Below the pieces are notes generated by a model. The model was not told the DNA's origin and searched no databases. It was given only the letters and a program-made list of their open reading frames with translations. Source: Cryptomeria japonica (Eukaryota; Streptophyta; Pinopsida; Cupressales; Cupressaceae). From it: a stretch of DNA of 64,000 bases. Made by a program: the position numbers and the translations under genes. The stretch covers positions 21,366,047 to 21,430,046 of the forward strand of contig NC_081405.1 of the NCBI RefSeq assembly GCF_030272615.1, written 5' to 3'. This document shows, piece by piece, positions 1 to 10,606 of the stretch; within the stretch, counting starts at the first letter, position 1, and every line of letters starts with the position of its first letter.

Positions 1-1115
1 TAGGTTGAGTGGTTTCTGGTTGATTTGGATCTGACATGATATGGTAGGCTTCAATATAGTTTGGTGATGGAATTGTCTTGTTCGTGATACTCATGCTCAT
101 ATTCAGTCAGTTGGTTTTGGTCTAATAATCATATGCTATCATGTTTTCTTAGAAGCTTAGTTTCTGGTTCCGACGAGCATTTGATCGACAGAGCTTTTGA
201 TGAAGATCTTTGATGAATTGCATAAGAGGTGTTGGTGCAGTTTCTGGTGGACTTTCAAGATGTTGTTGGTGAGCATGTTCGAGACTTGGTGGATGGAGAT
301 CATTGTTGTAGCGTGTGGACCTATACTAGGTCTCGGTTGATCTAAGTTATAGACCGACTTTAATGTAACGCATGGATTGGACCTCTCGATGTATTTACCA
401 TATGTCTTATGTGTTGGATATTATTTGTTTGGTCTAAGGCTGACATGGTTTGTAATTATGTAATTGGTTTATTGTCTAGTGGCCGACCTGATTATTTATG
501 GTCGAGGATTTGTATATATAGATGTAAGATCTTATTGTAGATCATCATGGTTATGTTAGAGGTCATGGTCAAAGAATGTAATGTGCAAATAATTTAATAT
601 CATTCAGGCAGAAGATTTTCTCGATCATTGGAGATCGAATTGGGCGTATGTAAGAGGATTTAGTCCTCTGGTATTGAGCTCAATCAAAACTGTACTCAGG
701 CATAGGAGATGCTATCTTTTGTAGTTCAACACTTCTCTGAATTGTAGTTTGGATTCTATGTACTCAGTGAGGCTCCTTTTGTGATGAGAAGTGTGCTCTA
801 GGTTGTTGGCCTTCCTGGAAGTGTAGGCCCCTCAATCGTAATTCACATACTTATTGCAAAAGTATTATCTGACTATGGGTAGGCTTCCCACCATGGTTTT
901 TCCCTTTACTGGGTTTTCCACGTGCAAATATTGTTGTCATGTGGATGGTATTTATTCTATGATTATTGTTCATGCTTAATTAGTTTAATTGCTATTCCGA
1001 TATTAATGTTTTGGGTTCTGGTCTTAAAGTTTAAATTGCTAATAGTTCTGGTAATCTATGACAACTAATTCACCCCCCCTCTCAGTTGTCTTCTGGTTAT
1101 TTGAACTGTCTAACA
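1..1115 (+). mobile_element. Copia-type LTR, 3' portion; left end outside the window
   Basis: This is the right part of an LTR. It has a TATA-like stretch near 512-521, a cap-proximal region, the phrase of a C-run preceded by TTCA near 1069-1080, and it ends TAACA at 1115. Directly after it, sequence homologous to the ZK-2 large ORF resumes on the minus strand (from 1116, starting CCTAT), so the LTR is an insertion into element ZK-1. Whether it is a solo LTR or the 3' LTR of a full element cannot be told because the left side is not in the window. Organisation matches the other Copia and ZK LTRs here. No coding region is seen. Confidence 0.8.
512..521 (+). promoter_or_regulatory. TATA-like box of the first LTR
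   Basis: A TATATATA stretch lies about 600 bases before the LTR end. It is the probable U3 promoter element, placed like the TATA boxes of the other LTRs here. Inferred from position and sequence only. Confidence 0.45.
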
Positions 1116-2167
1116 CCTATTTCCTCAATCCATATCTTTTGGGGTATCACAACTTCCATAAGAGTTTCATCCTTTTTCACCATGAAATAGATTTCAGTTG
1201 AGTATTTCTCAACTATGTGCTTTGGAATTCTTTCCCTTGACTTCATGTCTTTCTAAAATGATTTGAAGTATCCCCAAACTTTGTCATCTCTTTGGTTTCC
1301 CAAACTGGTGATAGCACCCTTAATCTTCCTGCCTACTAGTATATCGAAGGCCCATTGCCTTTTGTCCAAACCCGGTATCTCATTCAAAAATAAAAGCATT
1401 AGGCACACTATCAGATTTCCATACTGGAAAACACCTTTCTTTTCTCCCTTGATCTTGCCTAAGTTCATAATCAACGCTTCTTTCATCCATTCACATAGAT
1501 CATACATTTCATCCTTCTTCAACATTTGATAAGCAACAAAAATGTAGGAGCTAGAAACAAAGTTAAGTTGGTTAGATTGGGTTACCTTGTAACCTATAAT
1601 CATGATGACAAATTTGAGATCCTTGTCAGTATTGGTACTGACTCTCATTGACTGATTATCAGAGGTTGCACCTATGAGCTTGTTGATTTGATCATTTGGT
1701 ATCTTCTTCTCTGGTTTCTGACCTATCTAAGGTAAGTTGGTGATGGCCCTGATTGCTTCCTTGGTGATCTTGTTTGGTCTATCCAACCAAATAAATTCAC
1801 CATGAATTCTACTCAGCACGTACTAGACTATTTCATCCTCAAAATCAGGAATATCCAAGATTCCAGTTAACCCTAGGTTTGCAATATGCTTGAATTTAGG
1901 CTTGATGATTTCAGAGTCATTCAATAGTTTAGATATGTACATTAATTAGATCTCAGTTTTTCCCAAGTCCTCTAGATTGTAGTGTATGTAAGCTCTGACA
2001 TCCTCAACATAAACAACGCCTTCAGGAATCCTTGAAAAAGCACCGACCAAATCATCTAGAGTTGCAATATGAGGGAATCTTTTGAATATTAGTCTCAAAT
2101 GATCCTTAACCTCTACTACAATGGGTTTTGCAATGAAAGTGGAAATAAAATAAGAAACAACCTCCAT
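1116..2167 (-). pseudogene. ZK-1 ORF2, 5' part, degenerate
   Basis: Function unknown. The minus-strand translation parallels the N-terminal third of ZK-2 ORF2. Shared stretches include an AFS-I-GVVY segment, a LD...KITK segment, GATSD followed by S-RV, and LGKIK..KKG.F..GNL.VCLML. The frame is broken by several stops (the first after about 73 codons) and is cut at 1116 by the LTR insertion. I see no retroviral protease, integrase or RT motif. The start is the methionine at 2167, aligned with the ZK-2 start at about 38599. Similarity between two independently inserted copies argues that this was a real protein in the family. Confidence 0.65.
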
Positions 2168-2650
2168 TTCGAATGATTGAATTGTGAAAATACCTTAAAA
2201 AAGTCATCGGTGACAAATGCTAGATATCTCCTTTGAATGCAGTTGAAATTGCTAATGGATGCTTTTGATCGCTCTTAATCACCTTTGACTTGCTCTGTAT
2301 CGCTTTGAATGCAAGGTGAACATACTGAAATGAATTCTTTCTTTTATCCTTCAAAAAACCCTAATTCACCATCGACATAAATGTCTTCTGGTGAGACATA
2401 CCGGATCTCGATTCAACATATATATGCCAGATAAACTTTCTCAGATGTTTGAAACTTCCTTCCAGATCTCTTTCCCGGGGAATATGCAGGATTTTCATGA
2501 AATTTTCCTACCCCTAAGGCATCTACCTCAATTGTCGGATGATCTTCCTGCCAGTGTAGGAACATTTTGCTCTGCCCATGGAGTAACTGGAGCAGTTTCA
2601 TCTCCTAATTGATCATCTGACTTTTTGATCCATCTCTTGGTATGATCATG

Positions 2651-3681
2651 TCAGATCTCATTGATCTTTTTCTTTCCTTTATCATTTGATCCATCATTGC
2701 TAATTGGTGGATTTTTTCTTCTACAAAACTTGGCTATGTGTCTAATCTTGTTGCATGCATAGCATGTAACATTGTTCATTTGAATTTCTTTGCTATATAC
2801 AAGATAATTTAATGACCTACACTGATTATCCATGTGTCTAAAGTTTCCACATGCATGACATTTTACATTCATTCTACAATCTTCTGTCTTATGTCCATAC
2901 TTATTGCATTTGGAACATTGATCAGGACAAAGTTATAATTCTGATTTGCTTTATTTCTATATTGCCTAGCCACATGACCAATTTTATTATAAATAAAACA
3001 TCTACCATTAAATTTGTGAGCATTGAGTTATCTTATCAGTGTCATCTGGTTTGGGTTATTTTGATCATTATGCATACCAAATGTGTGATCTTCATTTGCA
3101 GTACCAGAGCTCTGACCTTGTTCAAATCCAAGTCCTCTAGAGTCTTTATTTTGACTTTGGCTCTCCAATAATTCATTAAGTTGTGTTGAACTAGCCTTGA
3201 ATTTTTCCTTATACTCATTTGCAATAGTCGGATCATCTCTTAGGATTGTCATCTGTCTTTCAAGTTCTTGTTCATTATTTTGGAATTGTATTAATTCTAT
3301 TCTCAACACATCATTTTCATGAGCTAACCTGATGCATTCTTCATATCTGTACTTCAGTGATCTAGCAAGGTCTTCCTCCTTTTTTCTTTTTCTCTTCAAT
3401 TTCTTTTGCCATCCTCATAGTTAGGGCTTGCATTTCAGTCTTCATGACTTCATTTTCTTGACTTAGCTTCTAACATGGGTTCTTTAGAGTATCCTTTTCT
3501 TCATCATTTTGATCTTGCAATTGTTCCATTTCTTTTGGTTAGCATTAGATAGCTTTTCTTGTAGAGTGATAATAAATTCTTTTGCCGATCTAATTTCATC
3601 TTCCAGCTTTATGTTCTTAACTTTTTCAGATTCAAAATCTTCAAGAGAAACTTCAAGTCGCTACCTCAATCACATCTCCAT
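2651..3681 (-). pseudogene. ZK-1 ORF1, coiled-coil protein with CCHC zinc knuckles, degenerate
   Basis: A gag-like RNA-binding protein in form. A long Lys/Glu-rich coiled coil (about 3640-3150) is followed by a GFE.G.SSGTAN linker and zinc knuckles. CHACGNFRHMDNQC and CYACNKIRHIAKFC are clear near 2860 and 2780, both with His/Cys spacing CX2CX4HX4C. Two more knuckles near 2985-2895 are damaged. Stops follow the start (TGA at codon 4, TAG at codon 7) and a frameshift lies near 3400. It aligns with ZK-2 ORF1 along its length. It lacks the UBN2-type gag core seen in the Copia elements of this window. Confidence 0.75.
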
Positions 3682-3735
3682 GGATTCTGGATTCAGGATC
3701 TCCCTCAAGCAATTAGGCTTCCTCCAAGGCACAAG

Positions 3736-3747
3736 TCTTTGATACCA
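3736..3747 (-). promoter_or_regulatory. ZK-1 primer-binding site (tRNA-iMet type)
   Basis: The minus strand reads TGGTATCAAAGA two bases after the LTR end. It matches the 3' end of plant initiator tRNA-Met (TGGTATCAGAGC) at 11 of 12 positions. Confidence 0.85.
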
Positions 3748-3749
3748 AT

Positions 3750-3846
3750 TGTTGGAACCCAAGACTGAGAGGGGGGCGGGGGGCGGGGTGGGGTGGGGTG
3801 GGGTGGGGTGAATAAGTGTTCTACAAGAATATAAGATTTTAGCCTT
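3750..3846 (-). mobile_element. ZK-1 5' LTR, 3' terminal piece
   Basis: The terminal 97 bp of the LTR (minus-strand sense), ending in ...CCAACA before the primer site. It contains the greatly expanded C-run of this LTR class. The rest of the LTR continues at 27481 after Copia-1. Confidence 0.8.
3771..3811 (+). repeat. G-rich tract, (GGGGT)n with GGGGGG runs; possible G-quadruplex
   Basis: Two G6 runs are followed by five to six GGGGT repeats on the plus strand (C-rich in ZK-1 sense). The other LTRs have only a C7-C8 run at this site, so this copy has expanded. More than four G-runs of at least three bases with one-base loops fit the G-quadruplex pattern. Confidence 0.85.
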
Positions 3847-5166
3847 TGTTGGCAATATTACATTATAAGGATATTGAGAAGGTTGTTGATGATTATGGAT
3901 ATAACTGATTAAAGATGTTTTACTATCTTGATATTATTATTTTGTCATTGATGTCAAGAAATTGATTTTCTAATTCAGTATGATGTTGCCATATCTTAAG
4001 AAATATGATATGAAGATTATAAAGAAGTCGGTAAAGACACAGGAAAGAATATGATGAATAAGGGGATAAGTTATTCAATGGGAAACTCTACCGAGTCAGA
4101 CAATGATGAGATCTTGATGTTTTAGATTGTTTTAACATCATGCATATGTTGTAAAATGTAAAGGTTAATACTATACTATGTTATCAAGCAAAGAACCTAG
4201 TCGGTAAACCCTAAGGTTATCATAGTCAGTTAATGAAGACAGAATGTCTACCGAGTGAAGTTTAGTATTCACTGAGTTGTAACCAAGCTATAACAAAATG
4301 CATTAAATGTTTACATATGATATTTAATGAAAGAAGCTGATGAGCTGGAGCGGATCAATGATTGGCAAGCTATAAAAGAAGTTTGTTAAATGAATCTGAG
4401 GCAATGGAAAGTCGGCAAGAAGATCTACAGCTCAAATTGAACCGCATTACCCTAACACAAGTTCCAAGGTGAATGTGCAAGTTCCAAGGTGGGGTAAAAC
4501 ATTTTCAGATCGAAAGATACAATGAACCTGTACAAGATTGAAGATCTGATGGCTATGATTGATCATGGGAAATGTGATCAAGGAGATTAAGAAATTAGAA
4601 GATTGTTTATAAATAGGAAACTGTTGATAAACAATGTATGCGAGCAAGTGTATGCATAGGGATGCTACATAGCGATTACTGAGCATAGAGGCTTGAAGAC
4701 CTATTAGAATAACAGAGTATTGATGCCCAACAGATAGACAAGATTAGTTCTATATCTAGATTGTATTGAACAAATAGGAATCTTCTTTAGCATTTTAGAT
4801 GTGAAGTTGCAGACAGATTGTATTACTATTAGTTTGTGAAAGTGACAGGAAATCTCTTAACCGAGTGGACTTAACAGTCTTATATGTAAATCCTCTAACA
4901 AGGTGACATTCTGATTGAGTGTTTGAAATCCTTTGACAAGGTCACATCTAACAAAGTGATGATCCTAACAGATCTGAGGGAAATCCCTTAACCGGGTCAC
5001 ATCTAGCAATGTGTTTGTAATCTTTAACAAGATTTTCTTTTAACCGAGCATACCCTAGAAGAGTATATTTCTTACTGGGTCTGAAATCCCATAGTGGTTT
5101 TTCCCTATTTGGGTTTCCACGTTAAATCTAGTGTTATGAGGTTTATATTGTTCATATGCTTTTGAG
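3847..5166 (+). repeat. Copia-1 5' LTR, 3'-truncated
   Basis: Matches the 3' LTR from 26020 up to the phrase GCTTTTGAG, then breaks into gag sequence. A TATA box (TTTATAAATAG) lies at about 4606-4616. A 38-bp degenerate repeat occupies about 4850-5080. The last ~150 bp, with the C-run hairpin region, are missing. Confidence 0.9.
4606..4616 (+). promoter_or_regulatory. TATA box in Copia-1 5' LTR
   Basis: TTTATAAATAG, repeated at the equivalent place in the 3' LTR (TATAAATAG, about 26761-26769). Likely start of R about 30 bases downstream; inferred. Confidence 0.6.
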
Positions 5167-6568
5167 AATGATTTTGTTGCACTGAGCACCTATCCATTGA
5201 CTATGGAAGAGATAAAGGCGAAGCAAGAACATATTCAAGCAATGAGTAATAACATCTGCATTAACCGATTCTGAGTTTAATGATCTAGAAGGCTACAATG
5301 ATGCAAAGGCAATGTGGACTAAGCTCATATTTGTATATGGAGGAGATGAACATGTTCAAAGAGAAAAAGTTGATAGTCTAAGAGGACAACTTGAATCTAT
5401 GAGGATGAATGAAGGTGAGAACATAACCTAGTACAGTACAAGACTAAAGGAGATTGTAAATCAAATTATAGGAGTAGGAGGAACTATTGAAGAAAAGGAT
5501 GTGACAAGTAAGTTGTTAAGAACCCTTTTACCTCCCTATGCAATCTGAGTCTCTGCAATCAATGAATTGAGGTCTGTACCTAATATGCTAGTTTCCTTGG
5601 ATGCTACTATTGGTAAGCTACATGCATTTGAGTTAAGTAATTTTGATAACAGTGGGTCATCGGTAAATAAAGTTGAATCTGCATTTAGTTCTTTTCATCT
5701 GAATGAATCTAATGATTACAATGAAAGAAAGTATAAGTACTCTGAAGGAGATCACAGTGGAGCTAGTGAAAGATTTCGGAAGAACATGGAGGAGGTACAC
5801 AAACTGTATGAAGAAATCAAAAAGCAAGAAGAGTTTGAAGCACTATTGGCCAAAAGGTTACCGAGAGGCAAAGGTAAGTATAAAGGAAAACTACCTTTGA
5901 AATGTTTCAATTGTGATAAAATTGGACATATGGCTTCTAACTATCCTGACAAAGATTTTATTGAAAAGAGAGATTACCAAGATGACAGACAGAAAGATAA
6001 TCATTACAAAGGACACCGAGACTTCAGAAGAAGAGATAGAAAGACATGCTTAATTGCTGATGAGGAATCTGAAGATGATAAATCAGATGAGAATGATACA
6101 GAGGAAGTTTTTTATGTGGCTATCAAGGATGGATCAGATGAAGAAAGGTATGAAGAAAAATCCCTAATATCTCACATAAACACTAATGATTCTTGGATTA
6201 TAGATAGTGGATGGTCACATCATATGACAGGAGATAAACACAAGTTTGTTATGTTAGAAGATTATGATGGAGGCTATGTTAGATTTTGTAATGATGCACC
6301 ATGTCCAGTAAGAGGTAAAGGATCCACAACACTTCTTGATAAAGAAAGATGCAATGATGTTTATTGGGTTGAAGGTTTGAAATATAATTTGTTGAGTGTA
6401 GCACAGCTAAACAACATAGGTTACCGAATAGAATTTCAGAAAGGAATTGTCAAAGTTCATGGCAAGAATGGAAAGTTAGCTACTACCAGGACACAAACAA
6501 AAGGTAATACATTTCACCTTGACTCAACTCACAATAAGTGTTTGCATGCAAAGATTGATAATACTTGG
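5167..6568 (+). pseudogene. Copia-1 gag and protease region, interrupted
   Basis: UBN2-type Copia gag with its N terminus deleted. Recognisable parts are the WTKL..VYGGDEHV region, GEN...Y..RLKEIV and an AFELSNFD segment. A charged coiled segment follows, then one CCHC knuckle near 5910 (CFNCDKIGHMASNY, last Cys replaced by Tyr) and a pepsin-like protease with catalytic Asp in IIDSG at about 6203. The usual Cys after DSG is Trp here. Stops near 5430 (TAG for expected Gln) and 5548 (TGA for expected Arg) disrupt gag. The frame runs open from 5567 into the Tat-1 LTR, which ends it; the protein resumes at 22833 with the LWHKRFCH integrase leader. Confidence 0.9.
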
Positions 6569-6922
6569 TGTATATGGTGAAAATGGATAACAATAATAAT
6601 GATATTGAAAGGCTAAATGAATTCAACCACAAAACCCTAGCCTAACAACAACAAAGATCCACCATAACATATGAAGATTACCTAAGACAATGCAAATCAA
6701 ATGAAATCACAAAAGCTTATACCATCACATGTACAATAGGGTTTGAATCTCCATTCTTCCTATCTCCATTGATCTTGCTTGATATATTTGCTCTCAGATT
6801 TTATGTGCACAAGAGCTCAACAAAGAACGAAATGTGGTTGTAAGTAGGATCGCATATGCCAAGTAGTCAATTGATCAAGTAGTTAGGATGATTGATTAGG
6901 TTTGATAATGAGGGAAGCATCT

Positions 6923-6931
6923 CCTTATATA
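6923..6931 (-). promoter_or_regulatory. TATA box in Tat-1 left LTR
   Basis: TATATAAGG on the minus strand. The right LTR has the same at about 22405-22413. The direction agrees with gag-pol. Confidence 0.6.
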
Positions 6932-7079
6932 GAAGACACAATATGAAATGGAGGGATAAGATTGAGAGGTGTAAAAGGAGGTCGGCTATAATTAGAGGGT
7001 AGGTAAAAGAAATAATAAAATAATGAAAGGGGTAGGCAGTGTATGAATTAAGAGATGAATGACATGTATCATGAGTAGA

Positions 7080-7325
7080 AAAGGCTAATGAATTAATTAA
7101 ATAAATAAAGATTTATTTAATTAATAGAAGAAGTGGGATAATTAAATAAATAAAAATATTTATTTAATTTAGGAAAAAGGATAATTTAAATAAATAAATA
7201 AATTTATTTAAATGAGAAATAAGGCTAGAAGAGGATAAATGAATTAATTAAATAAATAAAGATTTATTTAATTAATAGAAGAATTAGGCTTAGATAATTA
7301 AATAAATAATATTTATTTAATTAGA
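7080..7325. repeat. Array of five AT-rich hairpins in Tat-1 left LTR
   Basis: Five perfect inverted repeats of 12-15 bp with 3-6-base loops, all built from TTAATTAAATAAAT-like arms. The first and fourth are identical. The same five occur in the right LTR (about 22565-22807). Confidence 0.9.
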
Positions 7326-7348
7326 TTGGACAATTTTGGGAGTCTACA

Positions 7349-7363
7349 TTTTACCCCTCTTTG
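7349..7363 (-). promoter_or_regulatory. Tat-1 polypurine tract
   Basis: The minus strand reads AAAGAGGGGTAAAA directly before the left LTR, the plus-strand priming site expected upstream of a 3' LTR. It fixes the element's orientation. Confidence 0.8.
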
Positions 7364-7879
7364 AGACAATGCAGCTTGTCGCGTTGTTTCAAAGAAGATA
7401 AGATGAACTGATATAGAGTTGCCCCAAGATGGGAATGATATGCCCCCTCGAGAGATTGGATGAAAATGTCTGAAAAGATTGCAGACAATTTCTCGATAAG
7501 AAAGAGAGGCTAGAATGGACTGACCGGATAAAGTGATAGAGTCACGGGATAATGAAGACTGACTCGGGAAATGAGGGCTAGGGGTAGGGTAGGCTATAAG
7601 ATAGACCACAGGGGAAAATACATCCTCATTGTCATCTACACATCCATGAGAGCAGAGTGCAGAGCGAAAATAGAGCAGTAGTAGTCAACAACGATGGCCT
7701 TCATTCAAATATTTGACCGCGTTCGCCGATTTCAGAGGCCAGCAGAGGTAGGAGAGCCGGTAAGTACCACCAAACCTCCTCAAACTTCAACGCATTTAAT
7801 ATTGTCATTAATGCATGGTAGATAGGGCAATAAATGCACTTAGACTAGGGTCCAAAAAAATATCCAAAAATGTCCAGCA

Positions 7880-8150
7880 CATCTGCATTGGTGCTAGGCG
7901 CATCTATGCTCGCGAGGTGTGTCTGTGTTTGTGCCAGCGCTTTTGCGTTTGAAACCGTGTCTGTGTCCAATGCGGCCGCATTTGTGATGTTCAAGCGCGT
8001 TTGTGCCAAGAAGGCATGTCTGTGTCACCCAGGTGCATCTGTGCAGAGCATAGGCAAGTCTGTGTTTGTCAGGCGCGTTTGTATTTTTTAGGCGCGTCTA
8101 TGTAGTCTTTAAGCGCGTTTATGTCAGATAAGCGCGTTTGTGTTTAAAAA
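7880..8150 (+). repeat. Motif array GCGCGTYTGTGT, spaced about 20 bp
   Basis: About ten loosely spaced copies of a GGCGCGTTTGTGT-like word. The same word in the opposite strand orientation recurs at 20330-20515 and 21715-21945. It is intronic for the PMD gene and upstream of gag for the sense transcript. Confidence 0.75.
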
Positions 8151-8274
8151 AGTGTGAAGGTTTTGTTTTCTAGGTCAAATCGGCAGTTCTGTGATGAACA
8201 TACGCTGTCGATTGGATAAGTTGCTGAGATGATACACTCAAGCAGGTCCTCTAGGGAAGACTAGGATAGATCAA

Positions 8275-8525
8275 GGCACTTTACGATGAACAGTGAGTAC
8301 CAAGATAGAGTACTTTGTGATGAACAAGGAGTACTAATGTAAGCAGCACTTTGTGATGAACAGTGAGTGCAAATGTGAGTAACACTTTGTGATGAACAGT
8401 GAGTGTCACACACGTAGTAGTTTGTGATGAATAGGGAGTACTAATGTAAGCAACACTTTGTGATGAACAGTGAGTGCAAATGTGAGTAACACTTTGTGAT
8501 GAACAGTGAGTGTCACTAGGATAGA
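8275..8525 (+). repeat. 36-bp tandem repeat, about seven copies
   Basis: The word ACTTTGTGATGAACAGTGAG recurs at about 8311, 8347, 8383, 8418, 8454 and 8490, 35-36 bp apart. Two- to three-unit higher-order similarity repeats at about 107 bp. It has no spacers and is not CRISPR-like. Confidence 0.9.
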
Positions 8526-9944
8526 TAGCCATAGGCATTTAGATAAAAAGTAGCATTTTGTGATAAATAGGGAATGCCACTATGATTGATATGATTGATT
8601 TGCTTGACTGCAGGAGTATTTGTTGATGCTGGAGTCACGGGAGAGATTCCCATCTACTCAGAGATTATGACCTGAGCTGACCTTCGAGGATCGAGCGGCT
8701 ATTGAGGTGATGGGATTGAGACATATTCTATATGTTCCTGAGTTTCGGGGGAACATGGGACTGTTGACTGCGCTGGCGGAGAGATGGCACTCCAAGACAT
8801 GTACTTTCCATTTGCCGATGGGTGAGATGATAGTCACCCTTGAGGATGTATACAGGATTCTGTGGATACCAATCGATGGGGAGCTGATCCCATACAATCG
8901 AGATGGAGACAGGGAAGCCCTAAGATGAGTGTTCCAGGACCCAGGATTGGAGATGAGGGCAGGACATGTGGCATGGGACACTATGACAGCCACAGGGCTA
9001 GTGCTACCAGCAGTGGTAGGAGGAGCAATTAGTGGGTTCCTGTGTCCGGATAGGGCGACATGGGGGTTGGCTGTAGGCTGGGGAGGAGCACTAGAGACAC
9101 TAGTGACACAACACACCAGATATGCCTAGGGATCGTGTGTGCTGGCACACCTGTACTACGAGCTGCATCAGTTCGTATATCATGGATCAGTGGGATTGGG
9201 CTGCGGGGTGACATTGCTGCAGGTGTGGGCTTATGAGCATCTGCCGGTGACGAGGCCGATACACTTCAGAGGCAAGGGTCATGGATGCAGTTTTGTGCAC
9301 CTATATGACATGATCACGTCGCAGCCACGGATTGGCAGGTTAGAGCATTGGTGGCGAGTGATAAATGACATTGATGTGGTCATATGGAGACCATATCTGG
9401 GATGTGAGCAGTGGGAGGACGATGCAGTTTAGCTTCCCTACACCTTCCGGAGTAGGTACCTGATTGGGTGGATGCCCTATGTGCTGGAGAGGCAGCTAGT
9501 GGACAGGGTTGGCAGGCAGTTTAGCAGGATCCAGAGGATGCCATTGGGCTCAGGCATGTATGCACGGACTATGAGAGATCGGGCGCAGTTTGGGACCTTG
9601 TTGTCATATGATCAAGTAGTTACGTAGCTGGTAGAGATGATGCCCCTACCCTAGGACATGTGGCCAGAGATTGAGGATGCCGGCATGGATGCCGAGTACA
9701 TAGCATACTGGGTAGAGCATCCATTCCCATTCCTGACGGATCCGAGAGAGCCATTGGATGGAGACGGGGGTGGGGATGATGATGATGGTGGAGGTGATGG
9801 GGGCAGAGGCCGACAGAGGAGGAGGGGAGCAGTTGGAGAGAGGAGGGTTGCACCATGGAGGGAGGGTGGAGAGGAGAGACAGGCTCAGGTGGTGAGGGGT
9901 TGCAGTGGATTGCCGCTACAGGTGCCAGTAGTACAGGGTCCCAG

Positions 9945-10050
9945 ATAGGTATAGGTACAAGGACAAGGATAGATACAGGGACAGGTACCAGTACAGGTAC
10001 AGGCACAGGCACAAGGGCAGGCACCCATACAGGGGGAGCCACAGGAAGAG
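9945..10050 (+). repeat. ACAGGT/ACAGGC short tandem repeat in the PMD gene
   Basis: A 6-bp-period run encoding Gln/Val/Ala-type residues between the PMD fold and the coiled coil. Several CAG codons have become TAG. Confidence 0.8.
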
Positions 10051-10606
10051 GTGGAGGGGGCTGATGCAGAGGAGGATGAGCTAATAGAGCTAAGAGAGAT
10101 CTGCCAGGGACAGGCAGATGAGATCCAGGAGTTGGAGAGGGAGAGGGATCAGCTCAGGAGGAGGCTCAGAGATGCTGAGCGGGAGCAGGATCAGGCTATT
10201 CAGCGTTATATAGAGGCTGAGATAGCACTGAGGGCGGGGAGACAGGCAGCGGAGGACATAGGGGCAGGATATGCTTATGTCTTGCGAGTAGGGGAGGAGA
10301 TTGCCTACTGGTGGGATCTCTATTATGGTGCAGTGCCAGCGGATCAGCAGGCGAGGAGCTTCCATAGACCATCGCGGACAACAACAGCTATGGGAGGGAG
10401 TCGGAGGAGATAGGAATCAAGTGGTGGGGTTATGGGTCCTCCACCACCACCAGATAGAGGGGACAGGCAGGATGATCCTGGGGCGGGTCCTTCAGGGGCT
10501 CAGATTCCATCGAGGCTAGGTGGCTCCGAGGGAGGGAGTTCATCATAGCCATAGAGGGCTTCCTATGTATCAGTATTGTACCAATTTTTTATGATGATGT
10601 AGACAC

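Larger units (their letters stand above)
6569..7348 (-). repeat. Tat-1 3' LTR
   Basis: 780 bp, TGTATATGG...GTCTACA on the plus strand. It carries a minus-strand TATATAAGG box (about 6923-6931) and five AT-rich perfect palindromes between 7080 and 7325. Confidence 0.95.
7760..8613 (+). other. Intron of the antisense PMD gene
   Basis: Donor GTAAGT and acceptor TGCAG-G flank 854 bp holding two arrays: repeated GCGCGTTTGTGT motifs (about 7880-8150) and a 36-bp tandem repeat (about 8275-8525). The splice call rests on site sequence, phase-0 joining and the coding match on both sides; no transcript was seen. Confidence 0.7.
7694..10606 (+). pseudogene. Antisense two-exon plant mobile domain (PMD) gene inside Tat-1
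   Basis: Exon 1 (7694-7759) starts MAFIQIFDRVRR and ends at a GTAAGT donor. Exon 2 starts at 8614 after a TTGACTGCAG acceptor, and the two join in frame between codons. Exon 2 has the PMD pattern: FHLPMGEM followed by TLEDV and a W-P-DGE segment, then YLAHLY-like HLYYELH, LLQVWAYEHLPV and VIWRPYLGCE. A Gly/Asp-rich stretch, a Gln/Gly-rich repeat and a coiled coil (about 10051-10320) follow. Stops such as TGA 8926, TAG 9430, 9625, 9652 and 9946 keep the frame, so it is a recent pseudogene. PMD proteins are nuclear and often travel with plant mobile elements. The true end is uncertain (10411 to 10606). Confidence 0.8.

Noticed and set aside
7870-8091. Cys/Val-rich 73-codon frame
   Set aside because: Produced by the GCGCGTTTGTGT motif array inside the PMD intron.
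8275-8525. CRISPR-like spacing
   Set aside because: The units are contiguous tandem repeats without unique spacers, in plant-type DNA.
8281-8538. Minus-strand frame with a 12-residue repeat
   Set aside because: Direct translation of the 36-bp tandem repeat; no independent evidence.
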